A stretch of DNA of 48,729 bases from Pseudomonadota bacterium (GTDB lineage Bacteria > Desulfobacterota > S145-22): NCBI GenBank assembly GCA_015493505.1, contig WGDA01000008.1:1-48729 (forward strand), written 5' to 3'. The notes beneath the pieces are model-generated. The model was given only the letters and a program-made list of their open reading frames with translations. It made no database searches and was not told the DNA's origin. Made by a program: the position numbers and the translations under genes. Below, one piece after another: positions 26,104 through 32,615 of the stretch (positions are counted from its first letter, which is position 1; each line of letters begins with the position of its first letter).

Positions 26104-26861
26104 TGCCCGAATACGCCCTGGTTGCTGAGCACTTCAATCTGTACTACGGCGAGTTTCACGCCTTGAAGGACCTGAACCTGTCTGTCCGCAAGAATACAGT
26201 AACGGCCCTGATCGGACCGTCCGGGTGCGGGAAATCAACGCTGCTTCGGTCGTTCAACCGGATGAACGACCTCATTCAGGGGGTCAGGACCGAGGGGGCA
26301 ATCTATTTTGAGGGAAAAGACATCACCAAGGATGACGTCAACCTGGTTCAATTGAGGCAAAAGGTGGGAATGGTGTTTCAGCGCCCCAATCCTTTTCCCC
26401 TATCCATCCGGGACAATATCACATTCGGCCCCCGCGTGATGGGAGAGAAAAAGCGGAGCGTTCTCGATGGGATCGTCGAAGATTCCCTGAAGCGGGTGGG
26501 ACTGTGGGAGGCACTGAAGGATGATCTGAACAAAAACGCCCTGGCACTCTCTGATGAGCAGCAGCAGCGCCTTTGCATTGCCAGGCTTCTGGCGGTCAAG
26601 CCGGAGATTGTGCTGATGGACGAGCCCTGCAGTGCCCTGGATCCCATCGCGACCCTTCGGATCGAGGAGCTGATGCTTGAATTGAAACGTAAATTCACGG
26701 TGGTGGTGGTGACCCATAACATGCAGCAGGCGGCCCGGGTCTCTGATGAAACCGGCCTGATGTATCTGGGTGAGCTGATTGAATTTGATAAGACAAAGAA
26801 GATATTCACCAATCCGTCAGAGAAGATTACGGAAGACTATGTGACTGGAAAGTTTGGATAG
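26103..26861 (+). CDS. pstB: PstB-type phosphate transport ATPase, signature motif degenerate
   Basis: A 252-residue ABC ATPase closer to canonical PstB (GPSGCGKSTLLRSFNRMND). Walker A 38-46, Q93 (VFQRPNPFP), Walker B with E174 (VLMDEPCSALDP) and the switch His H205 (VTHNMQQAARVSD) are intact. The ABC signature reads LSDEQ (149-153) instead of LSGGQ, losing both glycines that contact ATP in the partner's site. Combined with the upstream PstB-like protein this predicts one consensus and one degenerate ATP site. It is the last recognised gene of phoU-pstSCAB1B2. Confidence 0.92.
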   Translation: MPEYALVAEHFNLYYGEFHALKDLNLSVRKNTVTALIGPSGCGKSTLLRSFNRMNDLIQGVRTEGAIYFEGKDITKDDVNLVQLRQKVGMVFQRPNPFPLSIRDNITFGPRVMGEKKRSVLDGIVEDSLKRVGLWEALKDDLNKNALALSDEQQQRLCIARLLAVKPEIVLMDEPCSALDPIATLRIEELMLELKRKFTVVVVTHNMQQAARVSDETGLMYLGELIEFDKTKKIFTNPSEKITEDYVTGKFG

Positions 26862-26904
26862 GCTTTCTGGAATGGTTATCCGTTGCCTCATAGCGAGAAC
26901 TGAG

Positions 26905-27090
26905 ATGGATACCCCCTTCCAACAAAAGAAACACCCCTGCCCCGATTGCCATTTCTGCCAGTGGTGCAGCGAGGACCGGTGCCGTCTGTGCAGGAAGAAG
27001 GTGCCGGAAAGGAAGCGTAAACATCTAAGCCTTCAGGAACAGATCGCCCTCTATGAAGAAATCAACCACACACCGGAAGAGAAGCCATGA
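26905..27090 (+). CDS. Small Cys-rich putative metal-binding protein
   Basis: A 61-residue protein I do not recognise. Six cysteines are packed as C12-x2-C15-x2-C18-x2-C21-x4-C26-x2-C29, followed by a basic stretch and an amphipathic helix (LSLQEQIALYEEINH). The spacing could bind zinc or an iron-sulfur cluster. It starts 43 bases after the second pstB with no terminator between them, so it may be read with the pst operon. In-frame starts at 26854 and 26872 are possible; 26905 has a GAGAA-type site and removes a non-matching tail. Confidence 0.5.
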   Translation: MDTPFQQKKHPCPDCHFCQWCSEDRCRLCRKKVPERKRKHLSLQEQIALYEEINHTPEEKP

Positions 27091-27111
27091 TAAGAGCGTG
27101 ACTTCCCTTCC

Positions 27112-27144
27112 TTTTCACAAAACCATCATGGTTGTGCGTGAAAA
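27112..27144. terminator. Possible bidirectional terminator hairpin
   Basis: An imperfect hairpin between convergent genes: TTTTCAC (27112-27118) pairs with GTGAAAA (27138-27144), and AACC pairs with GGTT nearer the loop. T and A tracts flank it on both sides. Confidence 0.45.
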
Positions 27145-27165
27145 ATATAACAGATAAGAATCTAT

Positions 27166-27372
27166 CTATTGAAACCTTTTGGGTTTTTCTGGAAAAATCT
27201 TTTCTTCTTCTATTACCATTCCGTTGTCTTTTAACGCTTCTCGCAACTCTTCACGGGTAATCAGGCCCTTTTTCACAAGGAGATCCACCAGCGCGTTCTG
27301 ATGGACTATATTGGTTAATATCAGGTCATAGACCATTTCGTCATCTCTAAAATCATCACTATACTGTGCCAA
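27166..27372 (-). CDS. Small conserved-looking protein of unknown function
   Basis: A 68-residue acidic, helical protein. The middle (IVHQNALVDLLVKKGLITREELREALKD) looks like a helical hairpin seen at the ends of assorted bacterial proteins, but I cannot assign a family. The start is TTG, supported by AGGAGG eight bases upstream and by an almost perfect promoter (27412-27440). It sits alone between the pst operon (convergent) and the fmdB-like gene. Confidence 0.7.
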   Translation of the reverse strand: MAQYSDDFRDDEMVYDLILTNIVHQNALVDLLVKKGLITREELREALKDNGMVIEEEKIFPEKPKRFQ

Positions 27373-27411
27373 AGAAGAACCCTCCTTTTGTTTGGCTCAC
27401 CTCTTTCTGCG

Positions 27412-27440
27412 CTTATACTTCAGTTTTCAAGGGATGTCAA
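27412..27440 (-). promoter_or_regulatory. Strong predicted promoter for the 68-residue protein gene
   Basis: Minus strand TTGACA (27435-27440), 17 bases, TATAAG (27412-27417). The match is 11 of 12, with optimal spacing. Confidence 0.75.
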
Positions 27441-27471
27441 ACGCTATTTTTCCTTCCATCCCTATTGAAAT

Positions 27472-27494
27472 GGCCGGGCGGCAAACACCCGGCC
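27472..27494 (-). terminator. Possible terminator after fmdB-like gene
   Basis: A 7-base-pair GC stem (GGCCGGG and CCCGGCC at 27472-27478 and 27488-27494), 42 bases after the stop. The following bases on the minus strand (ATTTC) are only weakly T-rich, so termination may be partial. Confidence 0.4.
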
Positions 27495-27536
27495 TTGCCC
27501 TCTGTCGCAACCCACGGCCACGATCTTTTATCCCGC

Positions 27537-27740
27537 TCACGAAAAAGCACTGCTGCCACAGGAGCTGGACGCGGAAAAGCCACCGCTGCTGCTGCTGCCA
27601 GAGGAGAAAGCCGACATCAGGCGGTCCGGGTTTTTCGCGTGGCATTTGGGGCACGTTACCTCTTCCTTGCTTGCGCTGGCCCGCATGATGATTTCAAATT
27701 CATGTCCGCATTCCTTGCACTTAAATTCGTAAATTGGCAC
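27537..27740 (-). CDS. FmdB-type zinc ribbon protein
   Basis: A 67-residue protein with the FmdB/putative regulatory zinc ribbon: MPIYEFKCKECGHEFE, then CPKC (C30, C33). Metal ligands are C8, C11, C30 and C33. The tail is a Ser/Gly-rich low-complexity stretch ending with CGSSAFS, usual for this family. FmdB was named from amidase operons, but the family is widespread and its role is unsettled. The start is GTG behind AAGGGGGTGA. It has its own promoter (27771-27799) with an inverted repeat at the -35 side. Confidence 0.87.
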   Translation of the reverse strand: MPIYEFKCKECGHEFEIIMRASASKEEVTCPKCHAKNPDRLMSAFSSGSSSSGGFSASSSCGSSAFS

Positions 27741-27770
27741 TCCGTATCACCCCCTTCGGTTCTTCCTATA

Positions 27771-27799
27771 AATTTAATGCCGCTACTGCTTCGCGTCAA
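27771..27799 (-). promoter_or_regulatory. Predicted promoter for fmdB-like gene
   Basis: Minus strand TTGACG (27794-27799), 17 bases, TAAATT (27771-27776). An inverted repeat (AACCGT, seven-base loop, ACGGTT; 27798-27816) abuts the -35 and could be an operator or a weak hairpin ending the upstream transcript. Confidence 0.5.
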
Positions 27800-27903
27800 C
27801 CGTTTTGTTCACGGTTCGACGTCAGCGCGTGGAGTCTCTTGCCCCATGCCCATGAAATCAACAATCTGTTTAAAGGGTATCCGCGCGACGTTTTTTTATG
27901 CGG

Positions 27904-28053
27904 CTATTTTGTGTCTTTTTTATCTTTGTATCGATCCTCGATACTGCACGCCTCGCTCATTCAGGTTGAAACCCCCAGTTTGGGGAACACAAACCTGTTC
28001 AGCACGAACCACACGCCAAAGATGACGATCAACCAGAGTAAATCACTGTCCAT
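27904..28053 (-). CDS. Candidate small membrane selenoprotein (in-frame TGA)
   Basis: Reading from ATG at 28053, the first 30 codons give a membrane helix (LLWLIVIFGVWFVLNRFVF) and the tail PKLGVST. Then comes TGA (27963-27961), followed by 18 more sense codons (MSEACSIEDRYKDKKDTK) to a TAG. If TGA is selenocysteine the product is 49 residues with a U31-x4-C36 pair just after the membrane helix. Support: GAGG six bases before the ATG, a near-consensus promoter (28083-28111), and a 6-bp hairpin 16 bases after the TGA with G in the second loop position (27928-27944). It lies beside ccdA, a thiol-redox membrane gene. Alternative: a plain 30-residue membrane peptide ending at TGA. Family not recognised with certainty. 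Confidence 0.5.
27928..27944 (-). promoter_or_regulatory. Possible bacterial SECIS hairpin
   Basis: Minus strand GTATCG, loop AGGAT, CGATAC: a perfect 6-bp stem starting 16 bases after the in-frame TGA. Loop length and a G among the first two loop bases fit the general bacterial SECIS model. The stem is short and a bulged U cannot be confirmed. Confidence 0.4.
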
Positions 28054-28082
28054 CAGGAACCTCGATCTTAAATTTCCCATTT

Positions 28083-28111
28083 ATTATATCAGGTTTTTCT
28101 ACGGAGGTCAA
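28083..28111 (-). promoter_or_regulatory. Strong predicted promoter for candidate selenoprotein gene
   Basis: Minus strand TTGACC (28106-28111), 17 bases, TATAAT (28083-28088). The match is 11 of 12. The leader before the ATG at 28053 would be about 23 bases. Confidence 0.75.
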
Positions 28112-28138
28112 AATTTACCCAGAGCCCCTTCACACGAC

Positions 28139-28849
28139 TTACAATTTTGTCATGAAGACCTCAAACCCACCCAGCAGCATAGCGATTCCTACAATGATCA
28201 GGAAACTCCCGCTGATGACATTAATCACCCGCAGGTGGCGCTTGATCCATCCCGAGGCTCCTAAAAACGTATTAATGGCTAGCCCCGCGAAAAAGAAGGG
28301 AAGCGCCAGCCCCAGTGAGTAAAAGGCGAGAAGTATAATCCCTTTGTACACGCTGCCCGTGGAGCTCGCGTACAGGAGGATGGTGGCGAGGATAGGGCCG
28401 ATACAAGGCGTCCAGCCGGCCGCGAAGGTTACCCCTGTCAGGAATGAACCGAACAGGCCAATCCTCTTGCGCTCGAGCTGAAACTGCTTGTTTTTCTCAA
28501 GAAAGTTGAATTTGAAAATTCCCAGAAAATGGATGCCAAGAAGGATGATGATAACCCCACCTATTTTCAGGATGAGGTATTGATGCTTCAGAAGCAACCC
28601 CCCAATCGATGTGGCGGAGGCGCCCATGAGGGTAAAGACCACCGTAAAACCAATAACGAAAGAGAGAGAGTGCCGGAACGTGTTCCATCGGACCTTTACC
28701 ATCGAATCCCCGGCTGTCAGGTCACTGAAAGAGGCCCCCGTCATGTAAGTCAGATAAGAAGGGATTAAGGGCAGAATGCAGGGGGAAACGAAGGATAACA
28801 GGCCAGCCGAAAAGGCAACAAGGATAGAAATAGAGTGCGTTTCTGCCAT
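28139..28849 (-). CDS. ccdA: CcdA-type thiol-disulfide transmembrane reductase
   Basis: A 236-residue membrane protein of the CcdA/DsbD-beta family with six helices. It moves electrons from cytoplasmic thioredoxin across the membrane for cytochrome c maturation or periplasmic thiol reduction. The two redox cysteines are in FVSPCILPLIPSYLTYMTG (helix 1) and GWTPCIGPILATIL (helix 4). It starts 31 bases after dctM but has its own promoter (28872-28900) and a GAGG site. No thioredoxin or ccsA/resB gene is adjacent; the next gene downstream is the candidate small selenoprotein. Confidence 0.93.
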   Translation of the reverse strand: MAETHSISILVAFSAGLLSFVSPCILPLIPSYLTYMTGASFSDLTAGDSMVKVRWNTFRHSLSFVIGFTVVFTLMGASATSIGGLLLKHQYLILKIGGVIIILLGIHFLGIFKFNFLEKNKQFQLERKRIGLFGSFLTGVTFAAGWTPCIGPILATILLYASSTGSVYKGIILLAFYSLGLALPFFFAGLAINTFLGASGWIKRHLRVINVISGSFLIIVGIAMLLGGFEVFMTKL

Positions 28850-28871
28850 TTAATACCTCTTTTTAAATTTA

Positions 28872-28900
28872 ACTATACTATTATTTGACCAGGCTGGCAA
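28872..28900 (-). promoter_or_regulatory. Predicted promoter for ccdA
   Basis: Minus strand TTGCCA (28895-28900), 17 bases, TATAGT (28872-28877). The -35 lies inside the last codons of dctM. Confidence 0.55.
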
Positions 28901-30188
28901 GAACCATAACTAATTGCGGAAATACCTCGAGCAGAAAGACACAGATGATATACGTCGGCAGAAAGTACATGACTCCTTTGAAAACGGTCGAAAGGGGAAT
29001 GACATCCTTGGACATCCCGGCCACCACATAGGCGTTGACCCCAACAGGTGGCGTAATGGCCCCCATGGTGGTGACAATCGTAATCATCACGCCAAACCAG
29101 ATGGGATCGTAATGCAATTCCATGGCCAGGGGGTAAAAAATGGGGATCGTGATAAGCAGGAAGCCCAGCGCGTCCATAATGGCGCCCCCGATGATGAAGA
29201 CTCCGATCATCAGCCAGAGAATCACGAAATTGGGAACCGGAAGCGCGGCGGCCCATTTCGCAATGGTGTACGGAAGCCGGGTCACGGCCAGGAAACGCCC
29301 GAAAACTACGGCGCCGGCCACAATAACCACGATAAAGCAGGATATTCTCAATGTGTCGTTAATCGCGTTGACAAACCCTTTCCACGTGATGGAGCGCCTG
29401 AGGACACTGATGAGGAGGGCGAAAAAAGCCCCAACGGCACCCGCCTCGCTGGGCGTGAAGAAGCCGACATACAGCCCCCCCATGACCAGACCGAACAGGA
29501 CAAGCATTTCAATGGAGCCTTTCAGCGAGGCAATTTTTTCCCAAAAGGTTGTTTTGGGTCCGGAAGGTCCCCAGTCTTCATGCTTCACGCACATGAGATA
29601 GACCGTGAACGTCATAAGTACCGCGAGGATAACACCCGGAATGACGCTGCCGAAAAAGAGCTTGGCAATGGATTGCCCTGTATAGATGCCATAGACAACC
29701 AGGACGATACTTGGAGGAATCACAACCCCAAGTGTGGATCCTGCCGCGATGGAACCTGTCGTCAGGATGGGGTTGTACTTGTATTTCTGCATTTCAGGAA
29801 ACGCGACGGAGGTCATGGTTGCGGCTGTGGCGGTATTGGAGCCGCTAATGGCGGCGAATCCAGCGCAGGCCATCACAGTTGCCATGGCGATTCCGCCGCG
29901 GATTTGCCCCAGCCATTTATACGCCGCGTTGTAAAGCTTCGAATTGACGTCGGAATAAAAGCATATTTCCCCCATCAGGATAAAGAGAGGAATGATGGTC
30001 AACCCATACGATGAAAAGGTGTTCCAGAAATCATTTCCGATGAGTCCCAGCGCCGCTTGTGGGGTAAGGACATAGCTCACCCCCAGAAAACCGATGAGCG
30101 CCATCACGAAACCAACGGGAATTTCCAGAAGCATCATGGAGGCAAGGAGGACGACAATACCGATAATCCCAATAAGCTCCGGGCTCAT
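28881..30188 (-). CDS. dctM: TRAP transporter large permease (DctM)
   Basis: A 435-residue membrane protein with about 12 hydrophobic segments, the ion-coupled channel of a tripartite ATP-independent periplasmic transporter. Family features include LLEIPVGFVMALIGFLGVSYV at the N-terminus, ISGSNTATAATMTSVAFPEM with the substrate or ion-site residues, and TPPVGVNAYVVAGM near the C-terminus. The start overlaps the end of dctQ by 4 bases. The substrate is unknown; these systems move organic acids and related solutes. Confidence 0.95.
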   Translation of the reverse strand: MSPELIGIIGIVVLLASMMLLEIPVGFVMALIGFLGVSYVLTPQAALGLIGNDFWNTFSSYGLTIIPLFILMGEICFYSDVNSKLYNAAYKWLGQIRGGIAMATVMACAGFAAISGSNTATAATMTSVAFPEMQKYKYNPILTTGSIAAGSTLGVVIPPSIVLVVYGIYTGQSIAKLFFGSVIPGVILAVLMTFTVYLMCVKHEDWGPSGPKTTFWEKIASLKGSIEMLVLFGLVMGGLYVGFFTPSEAGAVGAFFALLISVLRRSITWKGFVNAINDTLRISCFIVVIVAGAVVFGRFLAVTRLPYTIAKWAAALPVPNFVILWLMIGVFIIGGAIMDALGFLLITIPIFYPLAMELHYDPIWFGVMITIVTTMGAITPPVGVNAYVVAGMSKDVIPLSTVFKGVMYFLPTYIICVFLLEVFPQLVMVLASLVK

Positions 30189-30685
30189 AACTTCTCCATG
30201 GGTGTAGCCGGCTCTTTCTCAAAGAGGGAAAGAAAATCGACAAGGAGGATGAAGGCGAGAAACGCGAAACCTAACGCCACGATATACACAAACGGAAAAA
30301 AGATGATCCGCAGGGTTTCAGACCGCTCACCGGTCCGCCAGACCACGTTCCCCCACAAGGTGGTCTGCCATGAGGCCAGGCCGAAGAAGATGGCGGTCGA
30401 CAGATAGCTGATTCCATGGACAATCTTTTTCCATCGTTTGGAATAATGGTTCGTAATGATATCCACGGAGATGTGGTTTTTCCTTATCTGCGCATAGCCG
30501 AGGGCCAGCGCTGTGGTAACGGATCCCAGGTAGCCAATCAGCTCATACGTTCCCTTGATCGGCTTCCAGAAGGTTCGAAACAACACGTTCCCAAACCCCA
30601 GCAGCATCATCACGACCAAAGCGAGGGCCGCCACAAAAATAAAAATCCGGTTCAAGTATGAAGAAATCTTTCGTAGTATTTCCAT
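30185..30685 (-). CDS. dctQ: TRAP transporter small permease (DctQ)
   Basis: A 166-residue, four-helix membrane subunit. The DctQ pattern R-K-N-H-I-S-V-D-I is seen in YAQIRKNHISVDIITNHYSKR, and helix 1 has NVLFRTFWKPIKGTYELIGYLG. It binds DctM, with which it overlaps by 4 bases. It is separated from dctP by a 58-base gap carrying a strong hairpin. Confidence 0.92.
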   Translation of the reverse strand: MEILRKISSYLNRIFIFVAALALVVMMLLGFGNVLFRTFWKPIKGTYELIGYLGSVTTALALGYAQIRKNHISVDIITNHYSKRWKKIVHGISYLSTAIFFGLASWQTTLWGNVVWRTGERSETLRIIFFPFVYIVALGFAFLAFILLVDFLSLFEKEPATPMEKL

Positions 30686-30702
30686 CTGAAATCAAACCTG
30701 GG

Positions 30703-30730
30703 GAGGGGAAGCATTGTGAAGCTTCCCCTC
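30703..30730 (-). other. Intercistronic hairpin between dctP and dctQ
   Basis: A perfect 10-bp inverted repeat (GAGGGGAAGC and GCTTCCCCTC) with an eight-base loop. There is no T tract after it on the minus strand, so it is more likely an RNA-stabilising or partial-attenuation element that lets the binding protein be made in excess over the permease. Confidence 0.7.
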
Positions 30731-30743
30731 GCAGTAGGGTTTT

Positions 30744-31778
30744 TTATTCTCCGAAGGATTTTTCGTACTTGGCCTTCAGGGTGTAGAGGTCTTTGAGCAC
30801 CTGTTTGCCCGGAAGCCCCTCTTTCTTGGTCTTGGCCAGGTAATCGTCCACCATGAAGTGCACCTTGCTGCTAATCTCCTTGTATTCCGCGGGTGTCAGC
30901 TTGTAAATCTTGACGTTATATTTTTTCTTGGACCAGGCCATAGCGTCCACGACGTGCTGATCCTCATATTTTCCAGTCCAGAGGCTCTGCTCGTAGTAAA
31001 GGTCGTTCATCACTTTCTTGACATCCGGAGGCAGGGAATCCCATTTTTTCTTGTTCATGACGACGGCAAAGGAAGTAGTAGGTCCGTTCATGATGGTCAC
31101 GTTTTGGCAAAGAGACGCGAAGTTAAAGTCTTTCATGACATCCAGCGAGGAGATAAGCCCCTTGATCACACCCTTTTGGAGGGATTCGGGGACGCTGGAC
31201 ATGGGCATGGCCACGGGTGTGGCGCCGATAGCTCCCAGATATTTCCCGGAAATACCCGTTCCTCTGATTTCCAGCTTCTGCAGGTCTTTGAGGGACTTGA
31301 TGGGAACCTTGGACATGATATTTCCCGGGGCGCAGCAGAATACGGTGAGAAGTTTGACCTTGGAGAGGGATTTGGGCTGATATTTTTTGTACAGCTCAGC
31401 CGAAACGATGCTTGCCACCTTGGCGCTCTTGAACCCCACCGGCAGGTCAACGGCCTCCATCAGGGGGAACCGGCCGGGCAGATAAGGCGGGCAGAAACAC
31501 CCGATGTCCGCCACCCCGGAGATGACCCCATCCAGCATGTTTTTGGCGCCGAGAAGGGTGCCCCCAGGATAGGTGTTTATCTTAACCTTTCCATGGGTGC
31601 GTTTTTCCACCTCCTTGGCCCATCGCATCATCTGAACGCCAGGAAAGCTCCGGGCAGGAGCGAAAAAGGCATAGCTGAGTTTAATGGGGGCCGCGTGAGA
31701 TGTGGGCGCGAACCCGACAAAGAGAAAGGTTACAAGGGCTAAAGCGCATAAAGACTTAAAGATGAATTTCTTTTCCAT
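30744..31778 (-). CDS. dctP: TRAP transporter substrate-binding protein (DctP)
   Basis: A 344-residue periplasmic binding protein. Residues 1-29 are a signal peptide ending SHAA. DctP-family motifs are WAKEVEKRTHGKVKINTYPGGTLLG, a KLEIRGTG segment around the conserved Arg that binds the ligand carboxylate, and TSFAVVMNKKKWDSLPPDVKKVMND. The ATG follows AGGAGGG. It is the first gene of dctP-dctQ-dctM. The ligand is probably an organic acid, from the conserved Arg, but cannot be specified. Confidence 0.94.
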   Translation of the reverse strand: MEKKFIFKSLCALALVTFLFVGFAPTSHAAPIKLSYAFFAPARSFPGVQMMRWAKEVEKRTHGKVKINTYPGGTLLGAKNMLDGVISGVADIGCFCPPYLPGRFPLMEAVDLPVGFKSAKVASIVSAELYKKYQPKSLSKVKLLTVFCCAPGNIMSKVPIKSLKDLQKLEIRGTGISGKYLGAIGATPVAMPMSSVPESLQKGVIKGLISSLDVMKDFNFASLCQNVTIMNGPTTSFAVVMNKKKWDSLPPDVKKVMNDLYYEQSLWTGKYEDQHVVDAMAWSKKKYNVKIYKLTPAEYKEISSKVHFMVDDYLAKTKKEGLPGKQVLKDLYTLKAKYEKSFGE

Positions 31779-31920
31779 TTTTCCCTCCTGAAAAAAGATT
31801 GCGGTTTAAAATGGTTGATTGCGTCTCTGTGTCACCCCCTTCCTCACTGGTTTTATAACCTCTTTTTATACGGCATGTGGCTGATGTATACTTCTAACCC
31901 ACTTTCATCAAAGCGCTTAT

Positions 31921-31950
31921 ATGCTAAAACAGTGCCCCCCCCCTTGTCAA
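31921..31950 (-). promoter_or_regulatory. Predicted promoter for dctPQM operon
   Basis: Minus strand TTGACA (31945-31950), 18 bases containing a run of nine G, TAGCAT (31921-31926). The leader before dctP is about 135 bases. Confidence 0.5.
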
Positions 31951-32010
31951 GTTAAAAAATGCTAAGAGTATTTTAAACAGGTTGTTAAAACAGAATGATA
32001 ATAAGAGTTT

Positions 32011-32436
32011 TTAACGGAACAGCATGAATTTCCTGGTGGAAAAATTCCAGAAGAAGATGACACCGGTGGCAATCAGCTTGGAATAGAGATAGTGAAGCCC
32101 CACGCGGGAGGTAAAGAACCACATAAACGCCTCGTTCAGGCCGAGCCCGATGAGCCCGATAAGGGCAAAAATCATGAATTCGGCCGTTCTGTTTTCATAG
32201 GACCGCTTAGGAAAGACGGCCAAGATGCTAAAGATATAATGAACGGTGGACCCCAGCATGTACCCGAAGGCTGCGGAAAGAAGGTAATAAACGTGACCAT
32301 AGGTGGTCAAAAAGAAAAGAAAGGAGAAATCCACGACAAAGGCGATACCTCCTCCCACGGCATACCTGAATGACTGGAGAAAGAGGTTATCCGACTTTTT
32401 GTACGACAGTTTTTTCAGTAAAAGAATCTTGTCCAT
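32011..32436 (-). CDS. GtrA-family membrane protein
   Basis: A 141-residue protein with four membrane helices, typical of GtrA: FRYAVGGGIAFVVDFSFLFFLT at helix 1, and a C-terminal FFWNFSTRKFMLFR matching the family ending N-F-x-x-(N/R)-(R/K)-x-x-x-F. GtrA proteins are thought to flip polyprenyl-linked sugars or help membrane glycosyltransferases. The nearby PgaB-like hydrolase and sugar operon agree with a polysaccharide role. The predicted -10 (TATAAT) ends 10 bases before the ATG, so the mRNA leader would be only a few bases long. Confidence 0.88.
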   Translation of the reverse strand: MDKILLLKKLSYKKSDNLFLQSFRYAVGGGIAFVVDFSFLFFLTTYGHVYYLLSAAFGYMLGSTVHYIFSILAVFPKRSYENRTAEFMIFALIGLIGLGLNEAFMWFFTSRVGLHYLYSKLIATGVIFFWNFSTRKFMLFR

Positions 32437-32446
32437 GTGTGAGGCA

Positions 32447-32474
32447 ATTATACAGAATTGAAATTTTTAATCAA
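32447..32474 (-). promoter_or_regulatory. Predicted promoter for gtrA-like gene
   Basis: Minus strand TTGATT (32469-32474), 16 bases, TATAAT (32447-32452). Its -35 directly abuts the -35 of the divergent promoter at 32475. Confidence 0.55.
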
Positions 32475-32503
32475 TTGACCCGGCAGGCGGTGTTGATTAT
32501 AAT
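32475..32503 (+). promoter_or_regulatory. Strong predicted promoter for the PgaB-like gene
   Basis: TTGACC (32475-32480), 17 bases, TATAAT (32498-32503). The match is 11 of 12. Transcription from it excludes the longest possible start of the downstream gene. Confidence 0.75.
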
Positions 32504-32615
32504 CAGGATGTCTGGAATAAAGGCGTGCCTGCCCGTTAGAATTAGGTTGTCCGTCAGGTTTTTTGTCTATGGCGCGCGGCATGAAATATCTTGGCATCAG
32601 AGACAGGAGGTTTTT

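Noticed and set aside
28914-30014. 366-codon open frame opposite dctM
   Set aside because: Antisense to a clear TRAP permease. The His/Asn/Asp-rich composition is the complement of hydrophobic codons.
31935-31943. Run of nine C in the dctP promoter spacer
   Set aside because: It may be a phase-variable tract, but it lies in a single promoter spacer and one sequence cannot show length variation. Length may also be a sequencing artefact.
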